This document shows positions 37,733 through 46,797 of a stretch of 64,000 nucleotides of DNA, piece after piece. Origin of the DNA: SXNM01 sp964586155 (GTDB taxonomy: Bacteria > Myxococcota_A > UBA9042); the NCBI GenBank assembly GCA_964586155.1, contig CAZPHC010000016.1, positions 62,001 to 126,000 of the forward strand, read 5' to 3'. Position 1 is the stretch's first letter. Every line of letters starts with the position of its first letter. The notes below the pieces were generated by a model. The model was not told the origin of the DNA and did no database searches. It saw only the letters and a program-made list of their open reading frames with translations. Position numbers and translations under genes: made by a program.

Positions 37733-39796
37733 ATGCAGGCCTCGACCTTGCAAGACGTCCACGCCCTGCTGGCGGCGCCGGCCCCCGATCCAGCGGCGCT
37801 CGAAGCCGCCGTGCTCTACCACGACCACCGCTACCACGACCTCGACGACGCCGTGATCCCCGACCAGGTCTACGATCAGCTGGTCGAGGCGCTGCGCCGC
37901 GTCCGGCCCGGATCGCCGGTCTTGCAGCGGATCGGCGGCGCGCAGGGCGACGAGGCGGCAGGCGCCGTCCGCGGCGCCCCGGGCGACGACGACGAGGTCG
38001 CCGACGACGGCCGCGTCGTCCACGCCGTGCCGATGCTCTCGCTCGGCAAGTGCTACGACGGCGCCGAGCTGCGCCGCTGGGCGGGGGATTGGGCCGGGGC
38101 GCTCGTCGCCAGCCCCAAGGTCGACGGCGCGGCCGTGTCCATCCGCTACGACGCGCACGGCGCGCTCGCCCTCGCCGGCACCCGCGGTGATGGCCGTCGC
38201 GGCGAGCCGATCAGCCACAACGTCGCGCGCATCCCCTCGGTGCCGAACCAGCTGCCGCACGAGGTGCTGCGCCGTCTCGGCGGCCCGACGCTCGAGATCC
38301 GCGGCGAGGTCTACCTGCCGCTGTCGGCGTTCGCCGAGGTCGAGGAGATCTTCGCCAACCCGCGCAACGTCGCCGCCGGCGTGCTCAAGGCCAAGGAGCA
38401 AGGCGGCGTCCCGGCCGAGCGGCTGGCGTTCTTCGCCTACGACCTGCTCGGCCTCGAGCTCGACAGCGAGCAGCACAAGGCCGGGCTGCTGCGTGAGCTC
38501 GGCTTTGAGCCGGCGCCGAGCCAGGTGTGCGCGCTCGACGAGGTCGACGCCATCTTCGCCCGCTGGGAGCGCGACCGGCCCACGCTCGACTACGAGATCG
38601 ACGGCGTCGTGTTCAAGATCGACGCCGTCGCCGAGCAGCGCCGCCTGGGCGCCACCAACCACCACCCGCGCTGGGCCATCGCCTGGAAGCTGCAGGGCGA
38701 CTCGGGCGAGAGCGTCCTCGAGTCGGTGCAGTGGAGCCTGTCGCGCACCGGCACCATCACGCCGGTCGCCATCGTCGCGCCGGTCGAGCTCTCGGGCGCG
38801 ATGGTCAGCCGCGCGACGCTGCACAACCTCTCGACCGTCGAGCGGCTCGGCCTCAAGGTCGGCGATCGGCTCGCGTTGACGCGGCGCGGCGGCGTCATCC
38901 CCCACGTCGAGGCCAACCTCGGCGGCGGCAGCGTCGAGGTCGATGTGCCGGGCACCTGCCCGAGCTGTGGCCAGCCCACCGAGGTGCGCACCTCGAGCCG
39001 CAACGCCGCCGGCGAGCCCGTGATCACGCGCACCTTGCATTGCTCGCGCGCGGCCGACTGTCCGGCCAGCCTGCGCGGCCAGCTCTTCCACTACACCGCG
39101 ACGCTCGAGATCGACGGCTTCGGCACCAAGCTGCTCGACGCGCTGCTCGACGCCGGCCTGGTCCGCGACGCGGCCGACCTCTACCGCCTCGACGCGGCCA
39201 GGCTGCGCACCTTGCCGCGCATGGGCGAGACCCTCGCGGCCAAGCTGCTCGCCAACCTCGAGCAACGCCGCCGCGTGCCGCTGCCGACGCTGCTGGTCGC
39301 GCTCGGCATCGAGTCGCTCGGGCGCCACGCGGCGCAGCTGCTGGCTTCGCGCTGGACCCTGCCGCAGCTGCGGGCGTTGCCGGTCGAGGAGCTCGCGGCG
39401 CTGCATTCGCTCGGGCAGCTGACGGCAGAGCGCATCGTCGAGGGCCTGCGCGACACCGGGCCGCTGCTCGACCGCCTGCTCGAGCATTTGACGATCGAGG
39501 CCGGCGAGCAGGCGAACGCCGAGGGGCCGCTCTCGGGCCAGGTCGTCGTGTTCACCGGCAAGCTCGAGCGCGTCGGCCGCCGCGACGCCCAGCAGCTCGT
39601 CGTCCGCCTCGGCGGCATCGCCGGCAGCTCGGTCACGGCCGAGACAACCTGGCTCGTGGTCGGCGGCGACGAGCTCGACGCCGATCCGCCCTCGTCGAAG
39701 TTGGCCAAGGCGCGCAAGCTCGCGGCGACCGCCGGCCGGCTGCAGATCTTGAGCGAGGCCGAGTTCTTCGACCGCGTCGAGGGCCGTCATGGCTAG
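37733..39796 (+). CDS. ligA: NAD-dependent DNA ligase
   Basis: The 687-residue enzyme seals nicks in DNA using NAD. In order there are domain Ia with YHDHRYHDLDDAVIPDQVYDQL, the adenylation motif SPKVDGAAVSIRY with K129, the OB fold, a zinc finger with C409, C412, C437 and C443, helix-hairpin-helix repeats (about 450-590) and a C-terminal BRCT domain from about 598. An insertion of acidic and Gly residues (about 70-93) precedes the NAD-handling motif. AGGAG lies 6 bases before the ATG. Its stop overlaps the next gene by 8 bases. Confidence 0.97.
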   Translation: MQASTLQDVHALLAAPAPDPAALEAAVLYHDHRYHDLDDAVIPDQVYDQLVEALRRVRPGSPVLQRIGGAQGDEAAGAVRGAPGDDDEVADDGRVVHAVPMLSLGKCYDGAELRRWAGDWAGALVASPKVDGAAVSIRYDAHGALALAGTRGDGRRGEPISHNVARIPSVPNQLPHEVLRRLGGPTLEIRGEVYLPLSAFAEVEEIFANPRNVAAGVLKAKEQGGVPAERLAFFAYDLLGLELDSEQHKAGLLRELGFEPAPSQVCALDEVDAIFARWERDRPTLDYEIDGVVFKIDAVAEQRRLGATNHHPRWAIAWKLQGDSGESVLESVQWSLSRTGTITPVAIVAPVELSGAMVSRATLHNLSTVERLGLKVGDRLALTRRGGVIPHVEANLGGGSVEVDVPGTCPSCGQPTEVRTSSRNAAGEPVITRTLHCSRAADCPASLRGQLFHYTATLEIDGFGTKLLDALLDAGLVRDAADLYRLDAARLRTLPRMGETLAAKLLANLEQRRRVPLPTLLVALGIESLGRHAAQLLASRWTLPQLRALPVEELAALHSLGQLTAERIVEGLRDTGPLLDRLLEHLTIEAGEQANAEGPLSGQVVVFTGKLERVGRRDAQQLVVRLGGIAGSSVTAETTWLVVGGDELDADPPSSKLAKARKLAATAGRLQILSEAEFFDRVEGRHG

Positions 39797-40301
39797 GACC
39801 TCGTCGTTCGGGCCTGGCACGGCCATGCGCTGGGGCGTGGCGCTGCTGCTCGCAGCCGCGATCTCGCTGCCGAGGTCTGCCCGAGCCAGCGCCGGCGAGG
39901 TCGAGTGGACCGGCTCGGCCGGCAGCGACCTCACGCTCTCGACCGCCGCGCTCGACGTCGGTGCCAGCTATTGGTGGCGCGACCTCATCGCGCTCGACGC
40001 GGCGATCGTGGGTCGGACCCGGCCAGCGGCGCGGGACGCGATCGGCGCACGACTCGGCATCCGCGCCGCGCTCGACGCCCTGACCTTCTGTCCGTGGCTC
40101 GGCGCGTCGGCCGGAGCTGCCTGGCAGCGGGGCGGCGTGTCGTTGCTCTGGCGCGCCGAAGCGGGCGTTTCGTACCGGCCGGCGCGCAGCTGGGCGCTGC
40201 ACGCCCGCGCGGCGATGGAGTCCGACTGCTGCGGTGGCCGTGTGCTCTGGCTGGTCGGCGCGTCGTGGTTTGGCGGCGGCGCCAGCGACCTCGACTTCTA
40301 G
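39789..40301 (+). CDS. Small exported protein, probable outer-membrane beta barrel
   Basis: The 170-residue product has an N-terminal signal-like stretch (MRWGVALLLAAAISLPRSARASA) followed by alternating hydrophobic/polar segments ending in aromatics (ALDVGASYWWRDLIALDAAIVGRT; VLWLVGASWFGGG). This pattern fits a small outer-membrane barrel with a C-terminal Phe. Its ATG overlaps the ligA stop, so translation is probably coupled, though a functional link to ligation is doubtful. Its TAG stop shares the palindromic CTAG with the stop of the opposing anti-sigma gene. Confidence 0.62.
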   Translation: MARTSSFGPGTAMRWGVALLLAAAISLPRSARASAGEVEWTGSAGSDLTLSTAALDVGASYWWRDLIALDAAIVGRTRPAARDAIGARLGIRAALDALTFCPWLGASAGAAWQRGGVSLLWRAEAGVSYRPARSWALHARAAMESDCCGGRVLWLVGASWFGGGASDLDF

Positions 40302-41680
40302 CGGCCGAGCGGCAGGGGCCGCGCAGGCGTGGGCGACGCGCTCCGCTCGGACGCGCGGGCGCGCTCGATCTCCTCGGGGCTCATGCGCTGCGGCGGCACC
40401 TCGATCAAGAAGCGTCGCGGCGTCTCGACGTTGCTGCGCGACACGGGCGCCGCGACCGCCATCGGCGCGCGGGGCGCCGCCGGCTCGATCTGCGCGCTCA
40501 GGTCCGGCAGTGGCGGGGGCCCCGGCAGGTTCGACGTCGCCCGCGCCCGCGTGACGCCGTGCGTGGCCGGGCGGGCGCTCTCGGCGACGGTGGCGTCGTG
40601 GGCGGCGCTCGAGCCAGGGGGCACGCTGAGCGCTGCGCCCGCGGCCGGCGCGACATCACCCACCTGCGGCGCCCGGATCGGCAGCACCGGCTCGGCCCCG
40701 GTGTTCACGCCCTCGATCGGGCCGAAGGTGATCCGACCGCCGCGGGCCTGCCAGCGCTGGCCGGCGCGGACGACGGTCAAGGTCTCGGCCGTCGGCGCCG
40801 TGGCGACATCGGCGGCGTCGACGCGGACGGCACCCTCGCGTACGTCGACGTTGACGCTGGCGTCGGCACCGTGCCGCACCGAGAAGCGCGTCCCGACGAC
40901 CTGCACGCGGAAGCCGCCGGCGAGCACGGCGAAACGCTGGTCGGGGCGACGATGGTCGACCGCGAGGTCCACCTCGCCGCTGCGCACCCGGACGAAGACG
41001 TCCCGGCCCGTCGCGGCGTCGACCGCGACCTCGGTGCCCGCGCGCACGGTCAAGGTGGCGACGTGCGCCCGGCCCTCGCCGGTCAGCTCCATCACCGCGT
41101 CTTCGCTGCCGGCGCGGATCATCATGCCCGCGGCGACCGCAGCCCCCTCGCGCAGCGCGGCCCAGTGGCCGTCACCACCGTGCGCCATCAAGCCGGCGAC
41201 CTGCCCATGCACCGACAGCGGCGTTCGTGCCGCGAGGTTGCGCGCCGCGACCGCCTGCTCGGACACCGCTGCGGCCTCGCTCGCCTCGATGCGCTCGGAC
41301 ACCAGCGTCCAGCCGCCCACGGCGAGCGCCGCGAGGCCAGCGGCGATCGTCAGGCCCCAATAGGCCCGTGCGCCCAGCGACACCGCGCGCGGTGGCGGTT
41401 CGCTGCCCATCAGCGCCATGCGCTCGTCGAGCGCACGCCACTGCTCCTGGCTCAAGCCCGCAACGCGGCTGCGCAGCAACAGGGTCCGAAAGCGCCGGAC
41501 CTCGTGCATCCGCGCGGCGCACACCGCGCAGCCGTCGAGGTGATCCTCGAGACGGCCGCGCTCGGACGCCTCCATGGCATCGCGCTCGTCCGCCAGGCGT
41601 TGCAGCGCGTCGTCCGGCAGACAGCCCACCGCGAGGGGGCTGGTCCGCGCTCGTGTGCGGTCGGTGGGAGGTCCGTTCAT
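40298..41680 (-). CDS. Anti-sigma factor with zinc-finger and FecR domain
   Basis: The 460-residue protein begins with an anti-sigma zinc-finger motif (H47-x3-C51-x2-C54 in EDHLDGCAVCAARM). It then has one membrane helix (about 106-126) and a FecR-type domain outside (ALREGAAVAAGMMIRAGSEDAV...VRVRSGEVDLAV...VVGTRFSVRHG). The C terminus is Pro/Ala-rich. It probably holds the adjacent ECF sigma factor at the membrane and releases it on a periplasmic cue. The ATG overlaps the sigma stop (ATGA), a typical sigma/anti-sigma pair. No TonB receptor gene is adjacent. Confidence 0.87.
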   Translation of the reverse strand: MNGPPTDRTRARTSPLAVGCLPDDALQRLADERDAMEASERGRLEDHLDGCAVCAARMHEVRRFRTLLLRSRVAGLSQEQWRALDERMALMGSEPPPRAVSLGARAYWGLTIAAGLAALAVGGWTLVSERIEASEAAAVSEQAVAARNLAARTPLSVHGQVAGLMAHGGDGHWAALREGAAVAAGMMIRAGSEDAVMELTGEGRAHVATLTVRAGTEVAVDAATGRDVFVRVRSGEVDLAVDHRRPDQRFAVLAGGFRVQVVGTRFSVRHGADASVNVDVREGAVRVDAADVATAPTAETLTVVRAGQRWQARGGRITFGPIEGVNTGAEPVLPIRAPQVGDVAPAAGAALSVPPGSSAAHDATVAESARPATHGVTRARATSNLPGPPPLPDLSAQIEPAAPRAPMAVAAPVSRSNVETPRRFLIEVPPQRMSPEEIERARASERSASPTPARPLPLGR

Positions 41681-42300
41681 TTGATCACCTGCATCGTGTG
41701 GCTGGGGAGCAAGCCACGGCGTTCGAGGTCGCCAAAGACCTCGCGTCTCGCATGGAAGAGGCGGCTCTTGACCGTGTTCACCGACGTGCCCGTGGTGGCC
41801 GCGATCTCCTCCAGGGGCATCCCCTCCAGCTCGTAGAGCGTGAAGCAGACGCGTTTCTTCTCGCTGACCTCGGCCAACGCGGCGTAGAGCGCACGCACGG
41901 TCTCGCGCGCCTCGGTGGCCGCTTCCATGTTGCCTGCGCGCGGGGTCATGGCGTCGTTCGCGGCGTCCAGGCCGAGCCAGCGCAGCCATCCCTTGCGTCG
42001 TCCGCGCCGCAGGTGCTGCAGCGCCACGTTCACCGTCACACGATGCAGCCAGGTCGTGAACCGCGCGTCGCCGCGGAACCGATGCAGCGAGCGCTGCAGC
42101 TCGATGAAGACCTCCTGCACCACGTCCTCGAGCTCGTCGGAGGGGCCGATCACGTGGCGCGCGACCGACTCGACGCGGCGGCTGTGGCGGCGGTAGAGCT
42201 CGGTGAGCGCATGGGTGTTGCCGCGTTGGAACGACGCGACCAGGCTCTGGTCGAGGCTGTCCTCGCGGGCGCGATCGTCTGGGATCTGCGGATTCGCCAT
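41677..42300 (-). CDS. ECF-family RNA polymerase sigma factor
   Basis: The 207-residue protein has region 2 (ELYRRHSRRVESVARHVIG...ELEDVVQEVFIELQRSLHRF...FTTWLHRVTVNVALQHLRR) and region 4 with a helix-turn-helix (LEGMPLEEIAATTGTSVNTVKSRLFHARRE). The ATG at 42300 has AGGAGG 5 bases upstream, whereas the upstream in-frame GTG lacks one. It is divergent from the cohesin-like lipoprotein gene and co-translated with its anti-sigma factor. Its target promoter was not identified. Confidence 0.93.
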   Translation of the reverse strand: MANPQIPDDRAREDSLDQSLVASFQRGNTHALTELYRRHSRRVESVARHVIGPSDELEDVVQEVFIELQRSLHRFRGDARFTTWLHRVTVNVALQHLRRGRRKGWLRWLGLDAANDAMTPRAGNMEAATEARETVRALYAALAEVSEKKRVCFTLYELEGMPLEEIAATTGTSVNTVKSRLFHARREVFGDLERRGLLPSHTMQVIK

Positions 42301-42508
42301 GCGTCCTCCTGTGCCCGCGTCCTCGTCGACGTCGCCGTGCGCCGAGGTCCGCGTCACACCCATCCTGTCTGTTGCCGGCAGCGCGGGCCAGGATCAAGTG
42401 CTTTGTTGTGTGCTTTCCGGCGTGCTCGCGATTGGGGCTGGGCGAGTTCGTGCGGCGCGTGTACCTTGCCGCCCCCTCGCGTCGACGTGACGCTTCCTGG
42501 AGGCCACC

Positions 42509-43219
42509 GTGGCCATTGTGCTCGCGAACCTGGAGCCGGCGTCCCCCCACGTGGGCGGGATCGCGCCGTCGTCCACGCGCGCCGGGCGCGCCGTGCTCGC
42601 GGCCCTGGCCCTGGTGGTGCCGCTGGCGCTGCTGGCGCTGGCGGGCTGCGGCGAGGACGATGTCGTGGCCAAGGCGGGCGCGGACGCCGGGGCTGACGTG
42701 CTGGCAGACGTCGGCGGCGTCGGCGGCGACGACGTCGGTGCCCGCGCGGGTCTCGACGCCACGGCCACCGGCGCCACCAGCGGAGCACGCGTCGAGCTGG
42801 CACCGACGCTGCTCGCCGACGGCACCCTCGAGGTGCGCGTGCTGATCCGCGACGTCGACGACCTTTTTGGCCTGGCCGCGCACCTGCGCTACGACGCCGC
42901 CGCGCTCGAGCTGGTGTCGAGCAAGGGCCATCCGGTCCTCGGCGGCTCGGGCTGGGAGCCACGCACGTTGGTCCACGCCCGACCAGGCCGGCTGCTGCTC
43001 GGCGGTGCGCGCGTCCGCGTCGGCGGCAGCCCCTACGCACAGCTGCAGGGGGCCAAGGTCGGCAACCAGCTTTGGGCGACGCTGGTCTTTCGCAAGATCG
43101 GCGCCGGCCCGACCGCGCTCAGCTTCGACCCGGCCCACCTGCTGGCCCGCGCCGCCGACTACAGCGTCGTGGCGCTGCAATGGCAGGGACTCACGATCCA
43201 GGGCGGAGGTGGCCGATGA
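42509..43219 (+). CDS. Cohesin-like lipoprotein
   Basis: The 236-residue product has a signal peptide with lipobox LAGC (Cys 47), a Gly/Asp/Ala-rich linker, and a domain from about residue 92. That domain follows the cohesin pattern: LEVRVLIRDVDDLFGLAAHLRYDAAALELVS, then a central stretch with LLLGGARV, then LWATLVFRKIGAGPTALSF and a final strand. Cohesins bind dockerin modules. The GTG start is supported by GGAGG 5 bases upstream. The stop overlaps the next gene (ATGA), which encodes a peptidase ending in a dockerin-like duplicated loop. Binding between the two is inferred, not shown. Confidence 0.72.
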   Translation: MAIVLANLEPASPHVGGIAPSSTRAGRAVLAALALVVPLALLALAGCGEDDVVAKAGADAGADVLADVGGVGGDDVGARAGLDATATGATSGARVELAPTLLADGTLEVRVLIRDVDDLFGLAAHLRYDAAALELVSSKGHPVLGGSGWEPRTLVHARPGRLLLGGARVRVGGSPYAQLQGAKVGNQLWATLVFRKIGAGPTALSFDPAHLLARAADYSVVALQWQGLTIQGGGGR

Positions 43220-45255
43220 GTCGCCCGTCGCTGACCCACCTCGTGGCGCTGGCGGCCCTGCTGCTCGGCGCCGGCTTCAGCCTCGCCGACGCGTTCGCCG
43301 CGCCGAAGCCGATCCTGCTGCCACCGACGCCCGGCACGAGCCTGGCCGAGCGCATGGCGCACCACAGGGCCGAGGCCGCCGCGCGCACCGTCCATCCGCT
43401 GCCGGATTGGTCCGTCTTCCCGGCCGGCGCCGCGATCGCGTCGGCATACGGGGCGCTCTTCGAGCAGGGCTGGCGCGTCGAGCACCAGGAGGCCACGGTC
43501 CGCATCGACCCGGCGTCGTCGTCGCTCGCGGCCGAGGTCACCGCGACCGTGACGGTGCTCGACGAGGGCCTCGAGACGCTGGCGCTGCGCACCGAGCTGG
43601 TCGAGATGGACGCGCTCGACGTCAGCGCCGACCTGAGCGGCGACGCCACCATCACCAGCAGCTACGCGACCCAGTTCGGCCAGATCGGCGTGATCACGAT
43701 GACGCCGTCGCAGCCGCTGGCGAAGGGCCAGACCCTGACGATCCGCGCCCGCTACCACGCGACGCTCGACTGCGCCAAGAAGACCTCGCTGCTGCGCACC
43801 TGCACCTTCGACGCCGACTTCGCGCAGGTGTTGTTCTTCCGCTACTTCTTTGACCACACCATGGTGCAGCACGCGCCGTTCACGAGCCTGCTGCACGTCG
43901 TCACCGCCGCCGACAAGGTCGCCGCCGCGCCCGGCACGCCGCTGGGATCGCAGCCGCTGCCGTCCGGCGAGCTGCTCTGGTCGTTCCAGCAGGACGAGCG
44001 CACCGAGAACGGCGGCATCGCCATCGCGTCGTACGTGGCGACCGGCACCGACCCCGCGACGGCGAAGGCCGGCGAGCCGTGGCTGCGGCTGCTGACCCTG
44101 CCGTCGTACGCCAAGGGCGCCGGCGAGCTGCGCACGTCGATCCAGCAGATGCTCGGCTTCTTCGGCCAGCGCTTTGGCGCCTTCCCGTGGTCCGGCCTCT
44201 CGGTCGTCCAGGTCGCCAACAACTTCGGCGGCGGCTATGCGCCACTGTCGGGGATCTTCATGCTGCGCAACGTCTTCGGCGCGCAGAAGGACGGCATGGG
44301 CTGGGTCGGCTGGAGCGAGCTCGCCGCCCACGAGGTCGCGCACCAATGGTGGGGCAACCTGGCGCGGCCGATGTCGTCGGGCGACGTCAGCCTGTCGGAG
44401 TCGCTGGCCGAGTTCTCGTCGTGCCTGTTCACCGAGCTGACGTTGAAGTCACGCAGCCAGCTGGTCGAGGACAACCTCAGCTACATCTACACGGTGGAGG
44501 AGGGAAGCGACCGCGCCCTCGGCGCCGGCAACGTCTACAGCAGCCCGTCGTACGTGCAGATCGTCTACCACAAGGGCGCCGTCGTCTTCGACATGCTGCG
44601 TTGGGAGCTCGGCGACAAGGCCATGCTCGACGGGCTCGCCGCCTACGCCAAGGCCTTCGACCGCGACTACGCCAAGATCGCGGACCTGCGCGCCGCGATA
44701 GAGGCCAGCGCCGGCGTCGACCTCGGCTGGTTCTTCAGCCAATGGTTCCAGCGGCCGGGCCATATCGACCTCGAGATCACGAGCAAGGTCGCGGCGCGGG
44801 CCGAGGGCGGCTTCCGCCTCGAGCTGCGGCTGGCCCAGCTGTCCAAGGAGCCGTACCGCTTCAAGATGCCGCTGCGGCTGACCTTCGCCGACGGCGAGGT
44901 GCGCGACGTCGTCGCCGAGGTCCTGCCGCCGACCGAGGGCTTCGTCAGCGTCGTCACGATCGATCTCGACAAGCGGCCGCTCATCGTCCGGCCCGACGTC
45001 AGCCGCCGCTTGCTGCGCCACTTCACCGTGCTCGACGGCGCCGACGTCTCGCTCGACGGCATCGTCGATGGCGTCGATCTGGTCGAGAGCGCCTTCCGCC
45101 AGGGTCGGACCATCCTCTGGAAGGGCGGATTCTACGCCAACCCCTCGTGGGACGAGCTCTTCGATGGCGACGCCAGCTACGGCATCGGCGCCGGAGATCT
45201 CGACCGCATCTACAGCTTCGCCGGCTCGGGCGCATCGGTCGACCTGCAGCCGTGA
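43216..45255 (+). CDS. M1 family metallo-aminopeptidase with dockerin-like tail
   Basis: The 679-residue protein has an N-terminal signal sequence, an M1-type beta domain, and the gluzincin core HEVAHQWWGN (H372, E373, H376). The third zinc ligand E395 lies at the canonical distance, and the catalytic-region Tyr is in VYHKGA (Y451). The usual exopeptidase GxMEN motif is replaced by GGGYAPLSG (about 338), so specificity may differ. The last 70 residues carry two calcium-loop-like segments, D610-x-S-x-D614-G-x-V-x3-D621 and D650-x-D652-x-S654-x2-I-x3-D661, as in dockerins. The ATG overlaps the cohesin-like gene. Confidence 0.86.
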   Translation: MSRPSLTHLVALAALLLGAGFSLADAFAAPKPILLPPTPGTSLAERMAHHRAEAAARTVHPLPDWSVFPAGAAIASAYGALFEQGWRVEHQEATVRIDPASSSLAAEVTATVTVLDEGLETLALRTELVEMDALDVSADLSGDATITSSYATQFGQIGVITMTPSQPLAKGQTLTIRARYHATLDCAKKTSLLRTCTFDADFAQVLFFRYFFDHTMVQHAPFTSLLHVVTAADKVAAAPGTPLGSQPLPSGELLWSFQQDERTENGGIAIASYVATGTDPATAKAGEPWLRLLTLPSYAKGAGELRTSIQQMLGFFGQRFGAFPWSGLSVVQVANNFGGGYAPLSGIFMLRNVFGAQKDGMGWVGWSELAAHEVAHQWWGNLARPMSSGDVSLSESLAEFSSCLFTELTLKSRSQLVEDNLSYIYTVEEGSDRALGAGNVYSSPSYVQIVYHKGAVVFDMLRWELGDKAMLDGLAAYAKAFDRDYAKIADLRAAIEASAGVDLGWFFSQWFQRPGHIDLEITSKVAARAEGGFRLELRLAQLSKEPYRFKMPLRLTFADGEVRDVVAEVLPPTEGFVSVVTIDLDKRPLIVRPDVSRRLLRHFTVLDGADVSLDGIVDGVDLVESAFRQGRTILWKGGFYANPSWDELFDGDASYGIGAGDLDRIYSFAGSGASVDLQP

Positions 45256-45311
45256 GCCCCGATCACCGCCCCGTCCTGCGCCACGTCGCGCCCGTGTCTC
45301 CGGAGTCCTCC

Positions 45312-46706
45312 ATGACCGTCCCCCACAATGCCCCGAATCGCCCGCGGACCGTGCACGTCGTCAGCCTCGGTTGCCCCAAGAACCGCGTCGACACCGAGCT
45401 CATGGTCGGCGGCCTGCACGCCGCCGGCCTCGAGATGGTCGCCGACGCCGAGGGCGCCGACGTGCTGCTGGTCAACACCTGCGCCTTCATCGAGGCGAGC
45501 AAGGTCGAGAGCGTCGACGCGATCCTCGATCTCGCCGACGTCAAGGAGCGCAATCCCCATGCCAAGCTCGTCGTCGCCGGCTGCCTGAGCCAGCGCTTCG
45601 CGCCGCAGCTGCGCGAGGAGATGCCCGAGGTCGACTACTTCATCGGCACCGGCGAGTACCAGAAGCTGCTCGACGTGCTCGGGCTGCAGACGGGCCCGGC
45701 CGCCGCCGCCGAGGACCTGAGCGGCTTCGCCGACGGCGCGCGCAAGGACAAGCCGACCTACATCGCCGACCACCTCGAGCCGCGCTGGGTCGCCCCGGGC
45801 AGCTTCTCGACCTACCTCAAGATCGCCGAGGGCTGCTCGCAGGGCTGTAGCTTCTGCATCATCCCCAAGCTGCGCGGCCGCCAGCGCTCGCGCACGGTCG
45901 ATGATTGCGTCGCCGAAGCGCGCCAGCTCGTCGCCGGCGGCACGGTCGAGATCTGCCTCGTGGCCCAGGATCTGACGCACTACGGCGAGGATATCGGCCA
46001 ACCCGACGCGCTCGCGGCCCTGATCCGCGCGCTCGGCGAGGTCGAGGGCTTGCGCTGGGTGCGCCTGATGTACGCGTACCCGCACAACTTCACCCCGGAG
46101 CTGATCGCGGCGATGGCCGAGACCGAGAACTGCGTGAAGTACGTCGACATGCCGCTGCAGCATTGCAGCGATCGCGTGCTGCAGCGCATGAACCGTCGCA
46201 CCTCGCGGCTGGAGATGGAGACGCTGCTGACGGCGCTGCGCGAGGCCATGCCCGACATCGTGCTGCGGACGACGCTGCTCGTCGGCCACCCCGGCGAGTC
46301 GGACGAGGACTTCGAGGAGCTCTGCGCCTTCGTCCAGCGTTGGCGCTTCGACCACATGGGCGCCTTCGCCTACAGCAAGGAGGAGGGCACGGCCTCGGCG
46401 CGGATGCCCGACCAGATCCCGAGCGCGGTCAAGAAGTTCCGCCACAAGAAGCTGCTGTCGATCCAGCGCGGCATCGCCAAGGCCCGCAACGCCGCCCGTG
46501 TCGGCACGCGCTTGCCGGTGCTGGTACATGGCCTCTCGGCCGAGACCGACCTGCTGCTCGAGGGCCGCTACCCGGGCCAGGCGCCCGAGATCGACGGCGT
46601 CGTCTACATCAACGACGCCCCCGACGACATCGGTCGCGGCCAGATCCGCATCGTCGAGATCACCGAGGCCCACGACTACGATCTGGTCGGCCACGTCGTC
46701 GCCTGA
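45312..46706 (+). CDS. rimO: Ribosomal protein S12 methylthiotransferase
   Basis: The 464-residue radical-SAM enzyme adds a methylthio group to an Asp of ribosomal protein S12. The N-terminal cluster cysteines C21 (VSLGCPKNRVD), C57 (NTCAFIEASK) and C91 are present, as is the radical-SAM motif C175-x3-C179-x2-C182 (AEGCSQGCSFCIIP). The LPQHCSD-like stretch VDMPLQHCSDRVLQRMNR and a C-terminal TRAM domain follow. The CPKNRVD signature separates RimO from MiaB. GGAG lies 6 bases before the ATG. Confidence 0.95.
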   Translation: MTVPHNAPNRPRTVHVVSLGCPKNRVDTELMVGGLHAAGLEMVADAEGADVLLVNTCAFIEASKVESVDAILDLADVKERNPHAKLVVAGCLSQRFAPQLREEMPEVDYFIGTGEYQKLLDVLGLQTGPAAAAEDLSGFADGARKDKPTYIADHLEPRWVAPGSFSTYLKIAEGCSQGCSFCIIPKLRGRQRSRTVDDCVAEARQLVAGGTVEICLVAQDLTHYGEDIGQPDALAALIRALGEVEGLRWVRLMYAYPHNFTPELIAAMAETENCVKYVDMPLQHCSDRVLQRMNRRTSRLEMETLLTALREAMPDIVLRTTLLVGHPGESDEDFEELCAFVQRWRFDHMGAFAYSKEEGTASARMPDQIPSAVKKFRHKKLLSIQRGIAKARNAARVGTRLPVLVHGLSAETDLLLEGRYPGQAPEIDGVVYINDAPDDIGRGQIRIVEITEAHDYDLVGHVVA

Positions 46707-46722
46707 CGCACCTTCGCCGCCA

Positions 46723-46752
46723 TTGACGATGGCGGGGGGCTGGGCAGACACT
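46723..46752 (+). promoter_or_regulatory. Candidate promoter before the PKD-like lipoprotein gene
   Basis: TTGACG and GACACT are 18 bases apart, about 46 bases before the ATG at 46798. The -35 box overlaps a 7-bp hairpin just after rimO. Confidence 0.35.
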
Positions 46753-46797
46753 ACCTACCGCCCGTGGCTCGATCGCGGCCGGGGCGCAAGGTGAGGC

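Noticed and set aside
42439..42467. TGGGCG-17-TACCTT considered as promoter of the cohesin-like gene
   Set aside because: The -35 box is poor; only the TACCTT resembles other -10-like boxes in the window.
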